DNA of 64,000 nt from Arachis hypogaea (Eukaryota > Streptophyta > Magnoliopsida > Fabales > Fabaceae), in assembly GCF_003086295.3 (NCBI RefSeq), contig NC_092052.1, forward strand, positions 29,239,427-29,303,426. Direction: 5' to 3'. The translations under genes and the position numbers were made by a program. Below the pieces are notes generated by a model, which was not told the DNA's origin, ran no database searches, and saw nothing but the letters and a program-made list of their open reading frames with translations. Shown in pieces: positions 31,876 through 44,254 of the stretch (its first letter is position 1; every line of letters begins with the position of its first letter).

Positions 31876-34820
31876 ATGTCAGGGACAAGGGGAGCTATAC
31901 CTACATTTTGTGAACAAGACGAAAGAACCCTCAGGAGATTAAGAAGAGCTGAAAGAGGGAAAAGCATTGTTGGAGAAGAGGATTCAGAAGAAGAGTTTCA
32001 AGACATGGAGGAACACTCAACAAACCCAACAAATCCACCAGGGGGAGCAGCCAATAACAACAACAATCCACCACAGAGAAGAGTTTTGGCCTCCTATACA
32101 TTTGCAAATCCTAGACATTGTGGGAGTAGCATTCTTACCCCAAATGTTAACGCAAATAACTTTGAACTGAAGCCACAACTCATCACCTTGGTTCAAAATA
32201 ATTGCTCTTATGGAGGAGGACCAATTGAAGATCCGAACCAACACTTGTCTACTTTCTTGAGGATTTGTGACACTGTCAAAACCAATGGTATGCATCCTGA
32301 CAGCTACAAGCTACTGCTATTTCCATTTTTTCTCAGAGACAAAGCTACTCAATGGTTGGAATCCTTCCCAAGAGACAGCATCAACAATTGGGATGATCTA
32401 GTGAGCAAGTTCCTTGCCAAATTTTACCCACCTCAAAGGATCATCAGGTTAAAAACTGAAGTACAAACATTCACACAAATGGACACTGAACCCATCTATG
32501 AGGCATGGGAGAGATACAAGGCTCTAATCAGGAAGTGTCCGCCTGAAATGTTCAATGAATAGGACATATTACAGAATTTTTATGAAGGTTTGACATTGAA
32601 ATCTCAGGAGGCTCTTGATCACTCAGCAGGAGGTTCTCTACAATTGATGAAGACTGCAGAGGAAGCTCAAAATCTCATTGATATGGTGGCTAACAACCAA
32701 TATTTCTTTGCTCACTAAAGGCAACACCAACCATCACAAAGGAAAGGAGTAATGGAGTTGGAAGGAGTAGACTCAATCCTAGCTCAAAACAAAATGATGC
32801 AGTAGCAAATTCAACAACAATTTGAGCAAATGGCAAAAAGGATTGAGAGCCTCCAAGTTGCAGCAGTCAACACAAGCCAACCATCAACCACATGGGGGCA
32901 AGGTGAAGAAGTTTGTGAAGACCAACAGCAAGAACAAGTCCAGTATATGCACAACCAAAATTCTGGATCAAATGAAGTTTATGGTGACACTTACAACCCC
33001 TCTTGGAAGAACCACCCCAACCTCAGATAGGGAGACAATCACAATCAAACTCAACAGCCATGGCAAAGGACTTCAAATCAAAACAGTTGGAAAAAGACAA
33101 ACCACAACAACCAGCAGAATAATAACCAAAACACATACAGAAAACCACAAAACACTTACCCCAACTCTAACCATCATCCATCCAATAACCAAGCCACCAA
33201 TCAAAATACTTACCCCCAACCTTCAACACCCCACAACCAACTAATCTCACAAGACTCTCAGAGGATCACCAACTTGGAGATCTTAATGGAGAAAATGATG
33301 AAGCACCAAGAGATGACAACAAAGAACCAGGAAGCTTCCATGAAGAATATGGAGAGGCAGATTGGGCAGCTTTCCAAGCAAATTGCTATTGAGAGACCTT
33401 TAAGCTCACTCCCAAGTGACACCATTCCTAATCCAAAAGAGGAATGCAAAGCCATACAGCTAAAAAGTGGTAAGATCTTGGTGAAAAATGAAGAGGCAAC
33501 CAAGAAGCCAAAGGAAAATGACAAGAAGCAGGCTGAAAAAGATGAAGCCAATGATAAGGATGTAACAGCAAGCAAGCAAACTTCAAAGCAGGCCCAAGAA
33601 AAGGGAGACCAGCCACAACTTTCAAGAAAAGGGAAGGAAGCAATGAACGAGCCAACTAAGGACTACAGGCAGGGAGTGAACTTCACACCTCCATTGCCAT
33701 ATCCCCAAAGGTTCACCAAGGAGACTAAGGACCAACACTTCCCTAAATTTCTCGAAATCTTCAAGAAATTGGAGATCAACATTCCACTGGCTAAAGCACT
33801 AGAGCAAATGCCCCTATACGCCAAGTTTCTGAAGGAGCTTATTAACAAGAGAAGTTGGCATGAGAATGAAACTATACTGCTCACTGAAGAATGCAGAGCA
33901 TTAATCCAGAAAGGACTCCCCCCTAAACTTGAAGATCCTGGAAGTTTCTTTATACCTTGTGCCATTGGTAGTATGACCATCAACAAGGCAATGTGTGACT
34001 TAGGGGCTAGTATCAATCTGATGCCTTCCTCTCTAGTGAAAAAGCTGTGCATAGAAGAAGTGAAACCAGTACAGATGTCTTTAGAATTGGTGGACAAGTC
34101 AGTGATATGTCCCAGGGGTGTAATTGAGAACCTTCTAGTAAAGGTAGACAAATTCATATTCCCTGCAGATTTTGTGGTCTTAGATTTAGATGAGGATGAA
34201 GGTGATTCCATTATACTGGGGAGACCATTCTTGGCCACTGCTAGGGCCATTATAGACGTAGAGCAGGAGAGTTGACCCTCATAATGCATGATGAAAGCGT
34301 CACTCTGAATGTATTTCCAGAAACACAGCTCATTAATGAAACGAAGGAGTGTATGGAAACTGACAAGGAAGACTCACAGTGGAAGGAAGGAATCAACAAG
34401 ACGATCAATAGTTACCTTCCAAAGCAAGAAATAGATAACACAGCGGGACAAAAAGAGAAAGAGATTGTGCAGAGTGATGAAGAAATTTAAGAAGACATTG
34501 AAGTGTTAACCACTAAGAAGAAAAGTCCCAAAGTGAAGCCCACTTACAAGGAGAAATGATCAACAAAAAGAGGGAAGAAAAACAAGAACAAAACTAAAAA
34601 GAGTTGGAAGAACAAAAAGATTCCAACAGAGGGATTCTCTAAGGGTGATGAAGTACAATTGATCTATCAACAACTGGGGGCAAGCCAACAAGCTGATGAC
34701 TACTATACTGTCAGCAAAATACTCTCACTAGAGCATGCCGAAATTGAATATCAAGGAACAAAGAAGAAGCTCACAGTCAGGGGGGATAAGCTGAGACACT
34801 ATAGTCATCAACCACCATAA
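31876..34820 (+). pseudogene. gag-pro: E4 gag-protease fused to an integrase C-terminal tail; several stops
   Basis: ATG at 31876 (MSGTRGAIPTF). The gag domain is homologous to E1 gag (DPNQHLSTFLRICDTVKTNG, YEAWERYKAL). In-frame stops at 32560, 32716, 32803 and 33028 leave the frame otherwise intact to about 34266; at the first and last the relatives have tryptophan. Protease: MCDLGASINLMPSSL then ILGRPFLATARA (about 33990-34250). A frameshift near 34262 and stops at 34488 and 34558 follow. The stretch 34639-34817 (GDEVQLIYQQL, YYTVSKILSLEHAEIE, RGDKLRHY) resembles the tail that closes Athila-type integrases. Thus gag-pro joins directly to an integrase end with RT, RNase H and the catalytic core missing. 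Not functional as it stands. Confidence 0.8.
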
Positions 34821-34833
34821 AAGAGGGGTCCAA

Positions 34834-34881
34834 TGTCAAGCTAATGACAATAAAAGAGCGCTCCATGGGAGGCAACCCATG
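34834..34881 (+). promoter_or_regulatory. Paired hairpins (E4)
   Basis: TGTCA-AGCTAA-TGACA (34834-34849) and CATGGG-AGGCAA-CCCATG (34864-34881), with AGAGCGCT between. Starts 14 bases after the terminal stop. Loop AGGCAA identical to E1/E3, stem changed on both sides. Confidence 0.72.
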
Positions 34882-35949
34882 ATTTAAGATTCTTGCTCGT
34901 TTTTGAATTCAATAAATTATGATCACCTTAGCATGATTTTGAATTTTATTAGACATACTTGACAGATGCATACACTATTTTGAAACACATGCCAGACTTC
35001 TAAGTTTGGTGTGCTTGACAGCACACAAAAGTTAGCTTTTCAAGCATTCTTAGATCATATGCTTAGTCATTTCGATGAAGTATATGACCAAACATTAAGT
35101 TTAGTGTCTTTATATGTACCAATTTTCAGAAGGATCAACTTTCGTTCATAAAATCAAAGTCATGCATAGATGAATCATACATTGTGTCATTTTAGGAATT
35201 TATGTTAAAAAATGAATTAGAACTTATGATGAAAGTATCAATTGTGATAGATTGCTTGCTTTTGACATTAATCCCTTAGCAAAAGACAAGTTTGGTGTTC
35301 ACCAAACCTTGGTTCACTAAGTAAAGAACACAATTGATCTTTTATGACTAAGAAACATAATAAATAATCTAAGCGTTCACCACTACACTACCGTGTTCTA
35401 TCCTAAATCTCACATTTTGTTGATTTGATTGAATAGGAAAGAGAAGATTGAGAAGAGGACAAGAAAAAGAAGGACCACGGCTATGACAAGCCAAGTGAGA
35501 AGTGATCACATGTGCCTAGAGAAGCGTGCCCCTTGGAAAGCAAAATTTGCATGCATGCACCATTGGACACCGAAAAGTATGCAACCAATGAGAAGAGAAT
35601 CCTCGTCAAGCTTCAACAATGCATGCAGGCCATTCATTTTATAAGTCTTCTATATTGTTCAACTCAATCTCTACCCTTCATTATCATAACCGAACTCCCT
35701 CCTCCCTTGTGGTCTTGTTAGAAAATTTGGAAGCCTTGTCCATAAATAGCCTTTAACACAACATGGCTTACACATTCATACAAGCTACCTTCACTTGAAA
35801 ACTTTAGCTTCACTCTTCTTCTACTCCATAAACACAGCCGACAAGTCCCCTTTCTCTAAACAGCACATAATTTCTCCTTCTCTTTCACAACAAGACCGAA
35901 CATCACTCCAAACACAACCCCACATGTTTCCCTTTCTTACCCAAATTCA
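34882..35949 (+). other. E4 region between hairpins and ORF2
   Basis: No ORF. PPT-like TAAGTTTGGTGT at 35001-35012 overlaps a hairpin GTGTGC-TTGACA-GCACAC (35009-35026); another copy at 35289-35299 forms GTTTGGTG-TT-CACCAAAC (35290-35307). A TATA-like CATAAATAG at 35741-35749 precedes a C/A/T-rich, G-poor leader to the ORF2 ATG, as in E1. Confidence 0.5.
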
Positions 35950-37487
35950 ATGGCCTCTTCAAGTTCAAGGAGAAGATCAGGAAAGAAACCAATGGTGACC
36001 GAACCCCTATCCTATGACACAAAGAGGTTCAAATCCCAGTTTCATGAAGCAAGATACCAGAGGCTCATGAAAACAAAGCATATCATTCCTGAAATGGGCT
36101 TCAAGCTGAGGGAGGGGGAGTATCCCATCATGAGACAAATCACCAAGGAAATGAGATGGGAGCTTCTATGCCATCCTCTCACTGAGATTAGTGCTGTCAT
36201 GATAAGGGAATTTTACGCCAATGCTGTGAAAGAAAGCGAGGATAGCCCCCTTATAAAAGTTATGTCAGAGGTGTTGAGGTGGATTTTAGTCCACCATCAA
36301 TTATAAGAGCTCTAAAGTTGAGAACCATAACTTATGAGGAGCTTAGCTTTGAAGACAGATTGCGTGGTGATAATGACCCTGATGAAATATTGGAAGGGTT
36401 ATGTATTGAAGGAAGAGACTGGAAAAGAGATTTAAAGGGAACCCCAAGTTGTCTGAGAAGATTTGATCTCACACCTGAGGCAAAGGGGTGGTATGAGGTA
36501 GTAAGGGGATCAATACTCCCTACTGCGAATACCTCATCGGTAATAATCAAGAGAGCCCTCTTGACATACTGCATCCTACATGGAGGGAAAATCAACCTCG
36601 CCCAACTCATAGCAGACAGTATCCAGGAGATGGCTGAAGACATATACAAATCGGGTAGGCTTGCACACCCAAGCACGATTCTGAAATTGTGTAACAAAGC
36701 TGGAGTGCTCTTCGAAGATGAAGATACAGAGAAGGTGAGAGGAACCAGAGGAATTACAAAGAGAAAAATGGAGGGTCTTAATGAAGAGGAAGAGGATGAT
36801 CAAGAGGAAGAAAGAACTCACAGAAGAAGAAGATCACAAAAGAGGGACGAGCAAGTTCCTGCTGCCATAGACATGAGTCAATTGCAAGAAGCTCTTGATG
36901 AGATATCACAATAAAATGTGAGAACACAAGAGCAGTATTCAAGGCAAAAGGAGCTATATTTGCAACAACAAGAGCAATATCTAGAGCACCGGAAGCAATA
37001 TTTGAAGGATAGAGAGCAAAATGAAGCTTGGCAGCATCGAATGGAGGAAACACAAGCAAGCTGGCATCAACAAATGATGGCTCAACAACAAGAGTTTCAA
37101 GTAAGGATTCTTGAAGGACAAAAGGAACAATCGACAGAATTTCGAGAATCATATGATAAATTGTACATGAGCCAGGCCAAATATGGGGAATATACTCATA
37201 ACTTGTATCAGTGGAAGAACGTTCATCATACCATTGGAGAAACTAGACAAGTACAGCGAATAGAGCATTATGAAAATACACAAGCAAAGTTGGATTATTT
37301 GCCCCACTGTATGCCAGGACTAAATTCACAAATCAAACTATTTGAGCTGTGCCAAGACTTAAGAGACCAACAGAAGGCAAAGACCCAGCATTATACAGAA
37401 ATGATGTATCAAAGATTGGAGGCAGCTGGGCTCTCAGGTCTCATAGATCCTATCTGGGATAGAAGGTGCCCGGGTGAAGAAGTTTGA
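35950..37487 (+). pseudogene. ORF2 of E4, one frameshift and one stop
   Basis: ATG at 35950 (MASSSSRRRSGKKP). Three open pieces: 35950 to about 36260, frameshift, then to the TAA at 36912 (flanked by Gln codons, CAA to TAA likely), then in the same frame to the stop at 37485. Landmarks: YQRLMKTKHIIPEMGFKL, MRWELL..PLTEISAVMIREFYANA, AKGWYEVVRGSILPTANTS, all aligning with E1 ORF2. The C-terminal third is Gln/Glu/Arg-rich and strongly coiled-coil-like. Unknown function. Confidence 0.72.
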
Positions 37488-37909
37488 GACTATTCCAAGC
37501 TCGGGAAAAGAAAGAAGAAGAAGGGAGAATCAAGCAAAAGCCAGGAGCACAACAACTAAAAGGTGGTGAAGTTCTTTCGTAATTTCAAATTAAATAAGGA
37601 AGATGTATATCTGAAACATGATATACCTCCAAGTGCTTTTTGTTCTGCATAATTTTTACTAGAATAAGTTGTCTGCATAATCTTGTCATCTTTCATCAGC
37701 TTGAGCATTTGCTTTGTTTCCTTGCTGATTGAATAAAAGAAAGAAATGTTTAATTTAGAAAAGTAATTGTTCAATGTTGCAAAATTTAGAATGAAAGTTA
37801 GTGGTGGTATATGTTTGATTAAATTGTTAGCTCACAAAATAAATGCTGCATAATGACATGTTTCTTGAAGCCTGAGCTAGTTTGCTGCTATATTCTTTCA
37901 ATTAATGAC
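37488..37909 (+). other. E4 3' UTR, left part
   Basis: Non-coding; ends in ATGAC (37905-37909), the left target duplication of E5. Continues at 60731. Confidence 0.65.
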
Positions 37910-39404
37910 TGATGGGGTGCAGAAATTGGCAAATTAAAAATTGTTAAAATATTCACGTTGCAAGTATAGTTCTTAACTTGCTAGAAATCCGCTCATCAAT
38001 TTAGAAACGTGTCACAGAGAATTAAATTTTAAATTACTGGGAGTATGAATCCCAGGTCGTCTCCCAACGAGTTGCAGAAAAGTGTGCTATTTTATTAACC
38101 AGAATTTTCAAAGGAATGAGTTGAGTAAACAGGAAATTCAAATTGATGAAATTAAATAATATAAATAAAAGCCTTGACTGGGAGTTGATTAGTTGGAATC
38201 TCTATTATTGTTGGAATGCTTTCAAGATTAATTGATAATTAATGGTTGTTCTATTTAGTTATCCTTTACTAGGTAAAGGAAAGTCAAACAAGTTGGAATA
38301 CTACGTCTATTCACGAGTTGCAACCCACTTAGTTCAAAGGGATTGGTGTTGGTGACTAGAGGGCAATCCAACAGTTAACCCAATTACAATTTCTCTTTCA
38401 ATCCTTCCAACTCAAGAGTTCCTTTCAATCAACTCCCCATCAAGTGAGGAAACTACTCGCTCATCGTAAATAATAAGTCCATAACATATGAAAGGGAATT
38501 AAAAGAAGACATGATAAATAGAATTCAAATTGATTAATTAGAAAATAAAAGTAACCTTTGTATTAAATAAGCATAAAAGTATCCCAATGGTGAAATTAAA
38601 CAAAGCAAAGGACATGGAAGAATAGTACCCAGTAAAGAAAATGAATTAGCATGACGGAGTCTTGATGAGGTAATAACTCTTCTCAGTGTTCCAATGCAAA
38701 GAGTGAGTAAAGATTAAAATCCTAAAACTATGAATGTCTAGAGATAAAACCTAGAGGAGGAGTAAAACTAGATCTAAAAACTAAAACTGTGTAGAATGAA
38801 TGTTGTTTTTGGTTTCTGTATGTTCTCTGGCTCTAGTCTGCTGTTCTAGGCCAAAAACTGGGTCAAAATATGGCCCGGTATTGCCCCCAGCGATTCTGCA
38901 AATTACGCAGATCGCGCATGTCACGCGATCACGTCGCTCATGCGGATGCGTCATTCGCGTTTTCGCTTTACCACGCGGGCGCATCATCCATGTGGCCGCG
39001 TCACTCGTGCTGTTCCATGCCGCGCGGTCGCGTCATCCATGCGGCCGCATCACTGCAATTTGCTCTCTTCCGCGCGGTCGCGTCGTCCATGCGACCGTGT
39101 CACCTCTCGCTGGTTATCTCCTCAATTTCTTGTGTTCCTTCCATTTTTGCTAGCTTCCCTTTCAAATCTCCAACTCATTCATACCCTATAAAGCCTGAAA
39201 CACTTAACACACAGATCACGGCATCGAATGGAATAAAAGAGAATTAAAATGCATAATTAAAAATCTCTAGGAAGCAGTTTTCAATCATGTACTAATTCCA
39301 GGAAGGAAATATAAATGCATGCTAAATTAATGAATAAGTGGGTGAAGATCATGATAAAACCACACAATTAAACACAATATAAACCATAAAATAGTGGTTT
39401 ATCA
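37910..39404 (-). repeat. 3' LTR of E5
   Basis: 1495 bp; 48 bases longer than the 5' copy through one extra array unit near 39001-39050. ACGCG-type array at about 38911-39103. Stem-loop CTGGGA-TTCATAC-TCCCAG (minus reading) at 38037-38055. Confidence 0.9.
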
Positions 39405-39431
39405 CACTTAAACATTGGCATGTCCTCATGC
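39405..39431 (-). promoter_or_regulatory. Hairpin plus PPT before E5 3' LTR
   Basis: On the minus strand GCATG-AGGA-CATGC (39431-39418) followed by CAATGTTTAAGTG directly before the LTR. Shorter stem and shorter purine tract than in the relatives, but the AGGA loop is kept. Confidence 0.62.
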
Positions 39432-40940
<1,509 letters not shown>

Positions 40941-40980
40941 CGACCTCCCCACACTTAAGGCTTTGCACCGTCCTCGGTGC
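40941..40980 (-). promoter_or_regulatory. Hairpin plus PPT-like motif at the end of ORF2 (E5)
   Basis: Minus strand: GCACCG-AGGA-CGGTGC (40980-40965), then CTTAAGTGTGGGGAGGTCG (40959-40941). The ORF2 stop TAA (40957-40955) lies inside the PPT-like motif, exactly as in E2. Confidence 0.7.
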
Positions 40981-42298
40981 CATCTGTCAGGAACAGGGGT
41001 GGGCTGGTAGCAGTATCTCCACAGTCGGGACCATCATGGCTCCCTGTGTTGGTAAAAGAAGTGGAGTCCGGGGTGTCTGAGTCTCTGCAATCCCCTCGAA
41101 GTAGCTCCTTAAGGTGTTTGAATCTTTGGTTGTTACGGCGTTCTCTCATCTTTGCTTTCTGTTCTTGCCGATCCAACCTTTTGATTATCTGCTGGAGCAA
41201 TTCATCAGTTGTAGGTGCTTGTGGTGTTGAAGAAGGAATATCTTCAACTAGAGCAGTAGGAAGGCTTGTAGTGGTTTGTGCTGGAAGTCTGAGGTATTTC
41301 CCGTTAGGGACATACTGATCATCCCTAGGAAGCATGGCTTTGGTGTCCCCAGCACTGTAGGAGACTCCGGCTGCTGAGACAAGATCTGAGATCAAGGCGG
41401 GAAAAGGTAGGTTGCCCGCGATTTGTATGTGTCCCATGGCATTCCGGATATGTCTTGATAGATTCAGAGGTTGGTCTGTAAGGATGCACAATAGTAGAAC
41501 AGCCATGTCTGCAGTGAAGGAGGACTCGTGAGTGCTCGAAAAGACGTAATGGGACATGATCTGTGCCCAAACGCGAGCCTCCAAGGTAAGTGCTGAAGCC
41601 GATATTCCCTTAGGGCGGGTACGATGGTATCTGTAGATCCAACGGCTGCCAGGTAATGCGATAACTCTGAGAACAGCTCCCCAGTCAAATTGGTACATCT
41701 GGCGCTTGAGTGCGGCTTCTTGAAAGGCGTCCAATCCTTCTGGAAAAGGGGGAAGACTCAAGGCTTGTTGAATAGCCTCTTCTGTAATGGGGACTTGCTT
41801 CTGACGTACATAGACAGACTGCAGAGTAGGCAGGTAGAAGTTAGAGTAGAACTCGACTATCCAAAAAAGATTGACCTGCCTTGGCTGTCTCTGTAGGAAA
41901 CCCCATTGTCTTTGTTCAATTTGTGGCTCAACAAAATTAGCAATATTGGGCGGGAGGATAAGAAGGTGTTCGTTGTTGTAACTCCTTTCAGCTAGAATAG
42001 GGAACATCTGCTCACAGTAGCGATTTGGAAATCGCGCAGTGTCCTTTGCTGGAAAGGCTTTCTCCTTTTTATCAACCTTGATGATCCTCTTAACTCTCTT
42101 TGTTGAGGGCTTGACTGCAGTTGAAGAAGGCTCTGTCACTAATGCCCGTTTAGTTCCTCTTCTTGCTGGGGGTTTGGGAGTAGCTTTCTCTTTTCCTTTC
42201 CTGGTGGCTATCCTGAAAAAGAGAAGAGAAAGGAAATTAAATTTAAAAGAGATATATAGCAATGAAGAGAACGGAAGAGGATGGTTATAAATGCACAT
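40955..42298 (-). CDS. ORF2 of E5: plant-transposon protein, intact frame
   Basis: 447 codons from ATG 42298, but the first 29 residues are hydrophobic and probably intron-encoded. A polypyrimidine tract and CAG (ending 42213) precede GATAGCCACC; the E2 homologue has CAG-G-ATG at this point, so the original start codon (42211-42209) seems to have become ATA. Landmarks: basic TRKGKEKATPKPPARRGTKR, QWGFLQRQPRQVNLFWIVEFYSN, FDWGAVLRVIAL, ARVWAQIMSHYVFSSTHES. C terminus basic then acidic, ending DGTEDGAKP. Homologous along its length to E2 ORF2. No transmembrane segment downstream of residue 30. Function unknown. Confidence 0.75.
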   Translation of the reverse strand: MCIYNHPLPFSSLLYISFKFNFLSLLFFRIATRKGKEKATPKPPARRGTKRALVTEPSSTAVKPSTKRVKRIIKVDKKEKAFPAKDTARFPNRYCEQMFPILAERSYNNEHLLILPPNIANFVEPQIEQRQWGFLQRQPRQVNLFWIVEFYSNFYLPTLQSVYVRQKQVPITEEAIQQALSLPPFPEGLDAFQEAALKRQMYQFDWGAVLRVIALPGSRWIYRYHRTRPKGISASALTLEARVWAQIMSHYVFSSTHESSFTADMAVLLLCILTDQPLNLSRHIRNAMGHIQIAGNLPFPALISDLVSAAGVSYSAGDTKAMLPRDDQYVPNGKYLRLPAQTTTSLPTALVEDIPSSTPQAPTTDELLQQIIKRLDRQEQKAKMRERRNNQRFKHLKELLRGDCRDSDTPDSTSFTNTGSHDGPDCGDTATSPPLFLTDGTEDGAKP

Positions 42299-42537
42299 TA
42301 AAAGATAATTGATGTGAACACATGCTCATGAGTACATGTGAAAAATCATTAATAGAAAATAGCAAGTGCATATAACGACAAGTGAATGCAAGGTGTTTAT
42401 TGGCATGCCGGAAAAGGGCATGAGTAGCATAGACCAAGCAATACTTTGTAACAAACCATCACGTTTGTATTGACAATTAAATTCAATTAATATAATAGTA
42501 AGGGAAATTTGTGAAAAGCAAGCATTGAATAGTAGAA

Positions 42538-44230
42538 TGATGAGCGGATAATTTATACGCTTTTTGGCATTGTTTTTAGTATGTTTTTAGTAGAATCTAG
42601 TTACTTTTAGGGATGTTTTCATTAGTTTTTATGTTAAATTCACATTTCTGGACTTTACTATGAGTTTGTATATTTTTCTGTGATTTCAGGTATTTTCTGG
42701 CTAAAATTGAGGGACTTGAGCAAAAATCAGATTCAGAGGTTGAAGAAGGACTGCTGATGCTGTTGGATTCTGACCTCTCTGCACTCAAAGTGGATTTTCT
42801 GGAGCTACAGAACTCAAAATGGTGCGCTTCCAATTGCGTTGGAAAGTAGACATCTAGGGCTTTCCAGAAATATATAATAGTCCATACTTTGGCCGAGTTT
42901 AGACGACGTAAAAGGGCGTTGAACGCCAGAAATACGTCACAAGCCAGAGTTGAACGCCAGAAATACGTTACAAACTGGCGTTCAACTCCAAGAATGACCT
43001 CTACACGTGTAACATTCAAGCACAGCCCAAGCACACACCAAGTGGGCCCTGGAAGTGGATTTATGCATCAATTACTTACTTCTGTAAACCCTAGTAACTA
43101 GTTTAGTATAAATAGGACTTTTTACTATTGTATTAGACATCTTATGATTTTTAGTTCATCTTAGGATTATATTGATCACGTTTGGGGGCTGGCCATTCGG
43201 CCATGCCTGGACCTTCATCACTTATGTATTTTCAAACGGTAGAGTTTCTGCACTCCATAGATTAAGGTGTGGAGCTCTGCTGTTCCTCAAAGATTAATGC
43301 AAAGTACTACTGTTTTTCTATTCAACTCAACTTATTCCGCTTCTAAGATATTCATTCGCACTTCAACCTGAATGTGATGAACGTGACAATCATCATCATT
43401 CCCTATGAACGCGTGCCTGACAACCACTTCCGTTCTACCTTAGATTGAATGAGTATCTCTTGGATCTCTTAATCAGAATCTTCGTGGTATAAGCTAGATT
43501 GATGGCCGCATTCATGAGAGTCCGGAAAGTCTAAACCTTGTCTGTGGTATTCCGAGTAGGACTCTGGGATTGAATGACTGTGACGAACTTCAAACTCGCG
43601 AGTGCTGGGCGTAGTGACAGACGCAAAAGGAGGGTGAATCCTATTCCAGTATGATCGAGAACCTCAGATGATTAGCCGTGCTGTGATAGAGCATTTGGAC
43701 CATTTTCACAAGAGGATAGGATGCAGCCATTGACAAGGTGATGCCTCCAGACGATTAGCCATGCAGTGACAGCGCATTGCACCATTTTCCAGAGAGGATT
43801 AAAAGTAGCTAGTGACAACAGTGATGTCCTTACATAAAGCCAGCCATGGAAAGGAGTAAGACTGATTGGATGAAGACAGCGGGAAAGCAGAGATTCAGAG
43901 GAACGAAAGCATCTCTATACGCTTATCTGAAATTCTCACCAATGAATTACATGAGTGTTTCTATCCTTATTTTCTATCTATTTATTATTTATGTTCGAAA
44001 ACTCCATAACTATTTTATATCCGCCTGACTGAGATTTACAAGGTGACCATAGCTTGCTTCATACCAACAATCTCCGTGGGATCGACCCTTACTCACGTAA
44101 GGTTTATTACTTGGACGACCCAGTGCACTTGCTGGTTAGTTATATCGAAGTTTTGAATGAAAAACGATTTATTAAGATGTGCGTACAGAGTTTCTGGCAC
44201 CGTTGCCTGAGATCACAATTTCGTGCACCA
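42538..44230 (+). repeat. 5' LTR of E3
   Basis: 1693 bp. Palindrome units at 42913-42986, TATA box at 43107-43115, U5-type stem-loop at 44087-44102. Near its end, TGGCACCGTTGCCTGAGA (about 44194-44211) is an imperfect copy of the PBS, 43 bases before the true one. Confidence 0.92.
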
Positions 44231-44236
44231 AGTTTT

Positions 44237-44254
44237 TGGCGCCGTTGCCGGGGA
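44237..44254 (+). other. Primer binding site, tRNA-Asp (E3)
   Basis: TGGCGCCGTTGCCGGGGA, six bases after the LTR. Confidence 0.92.
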
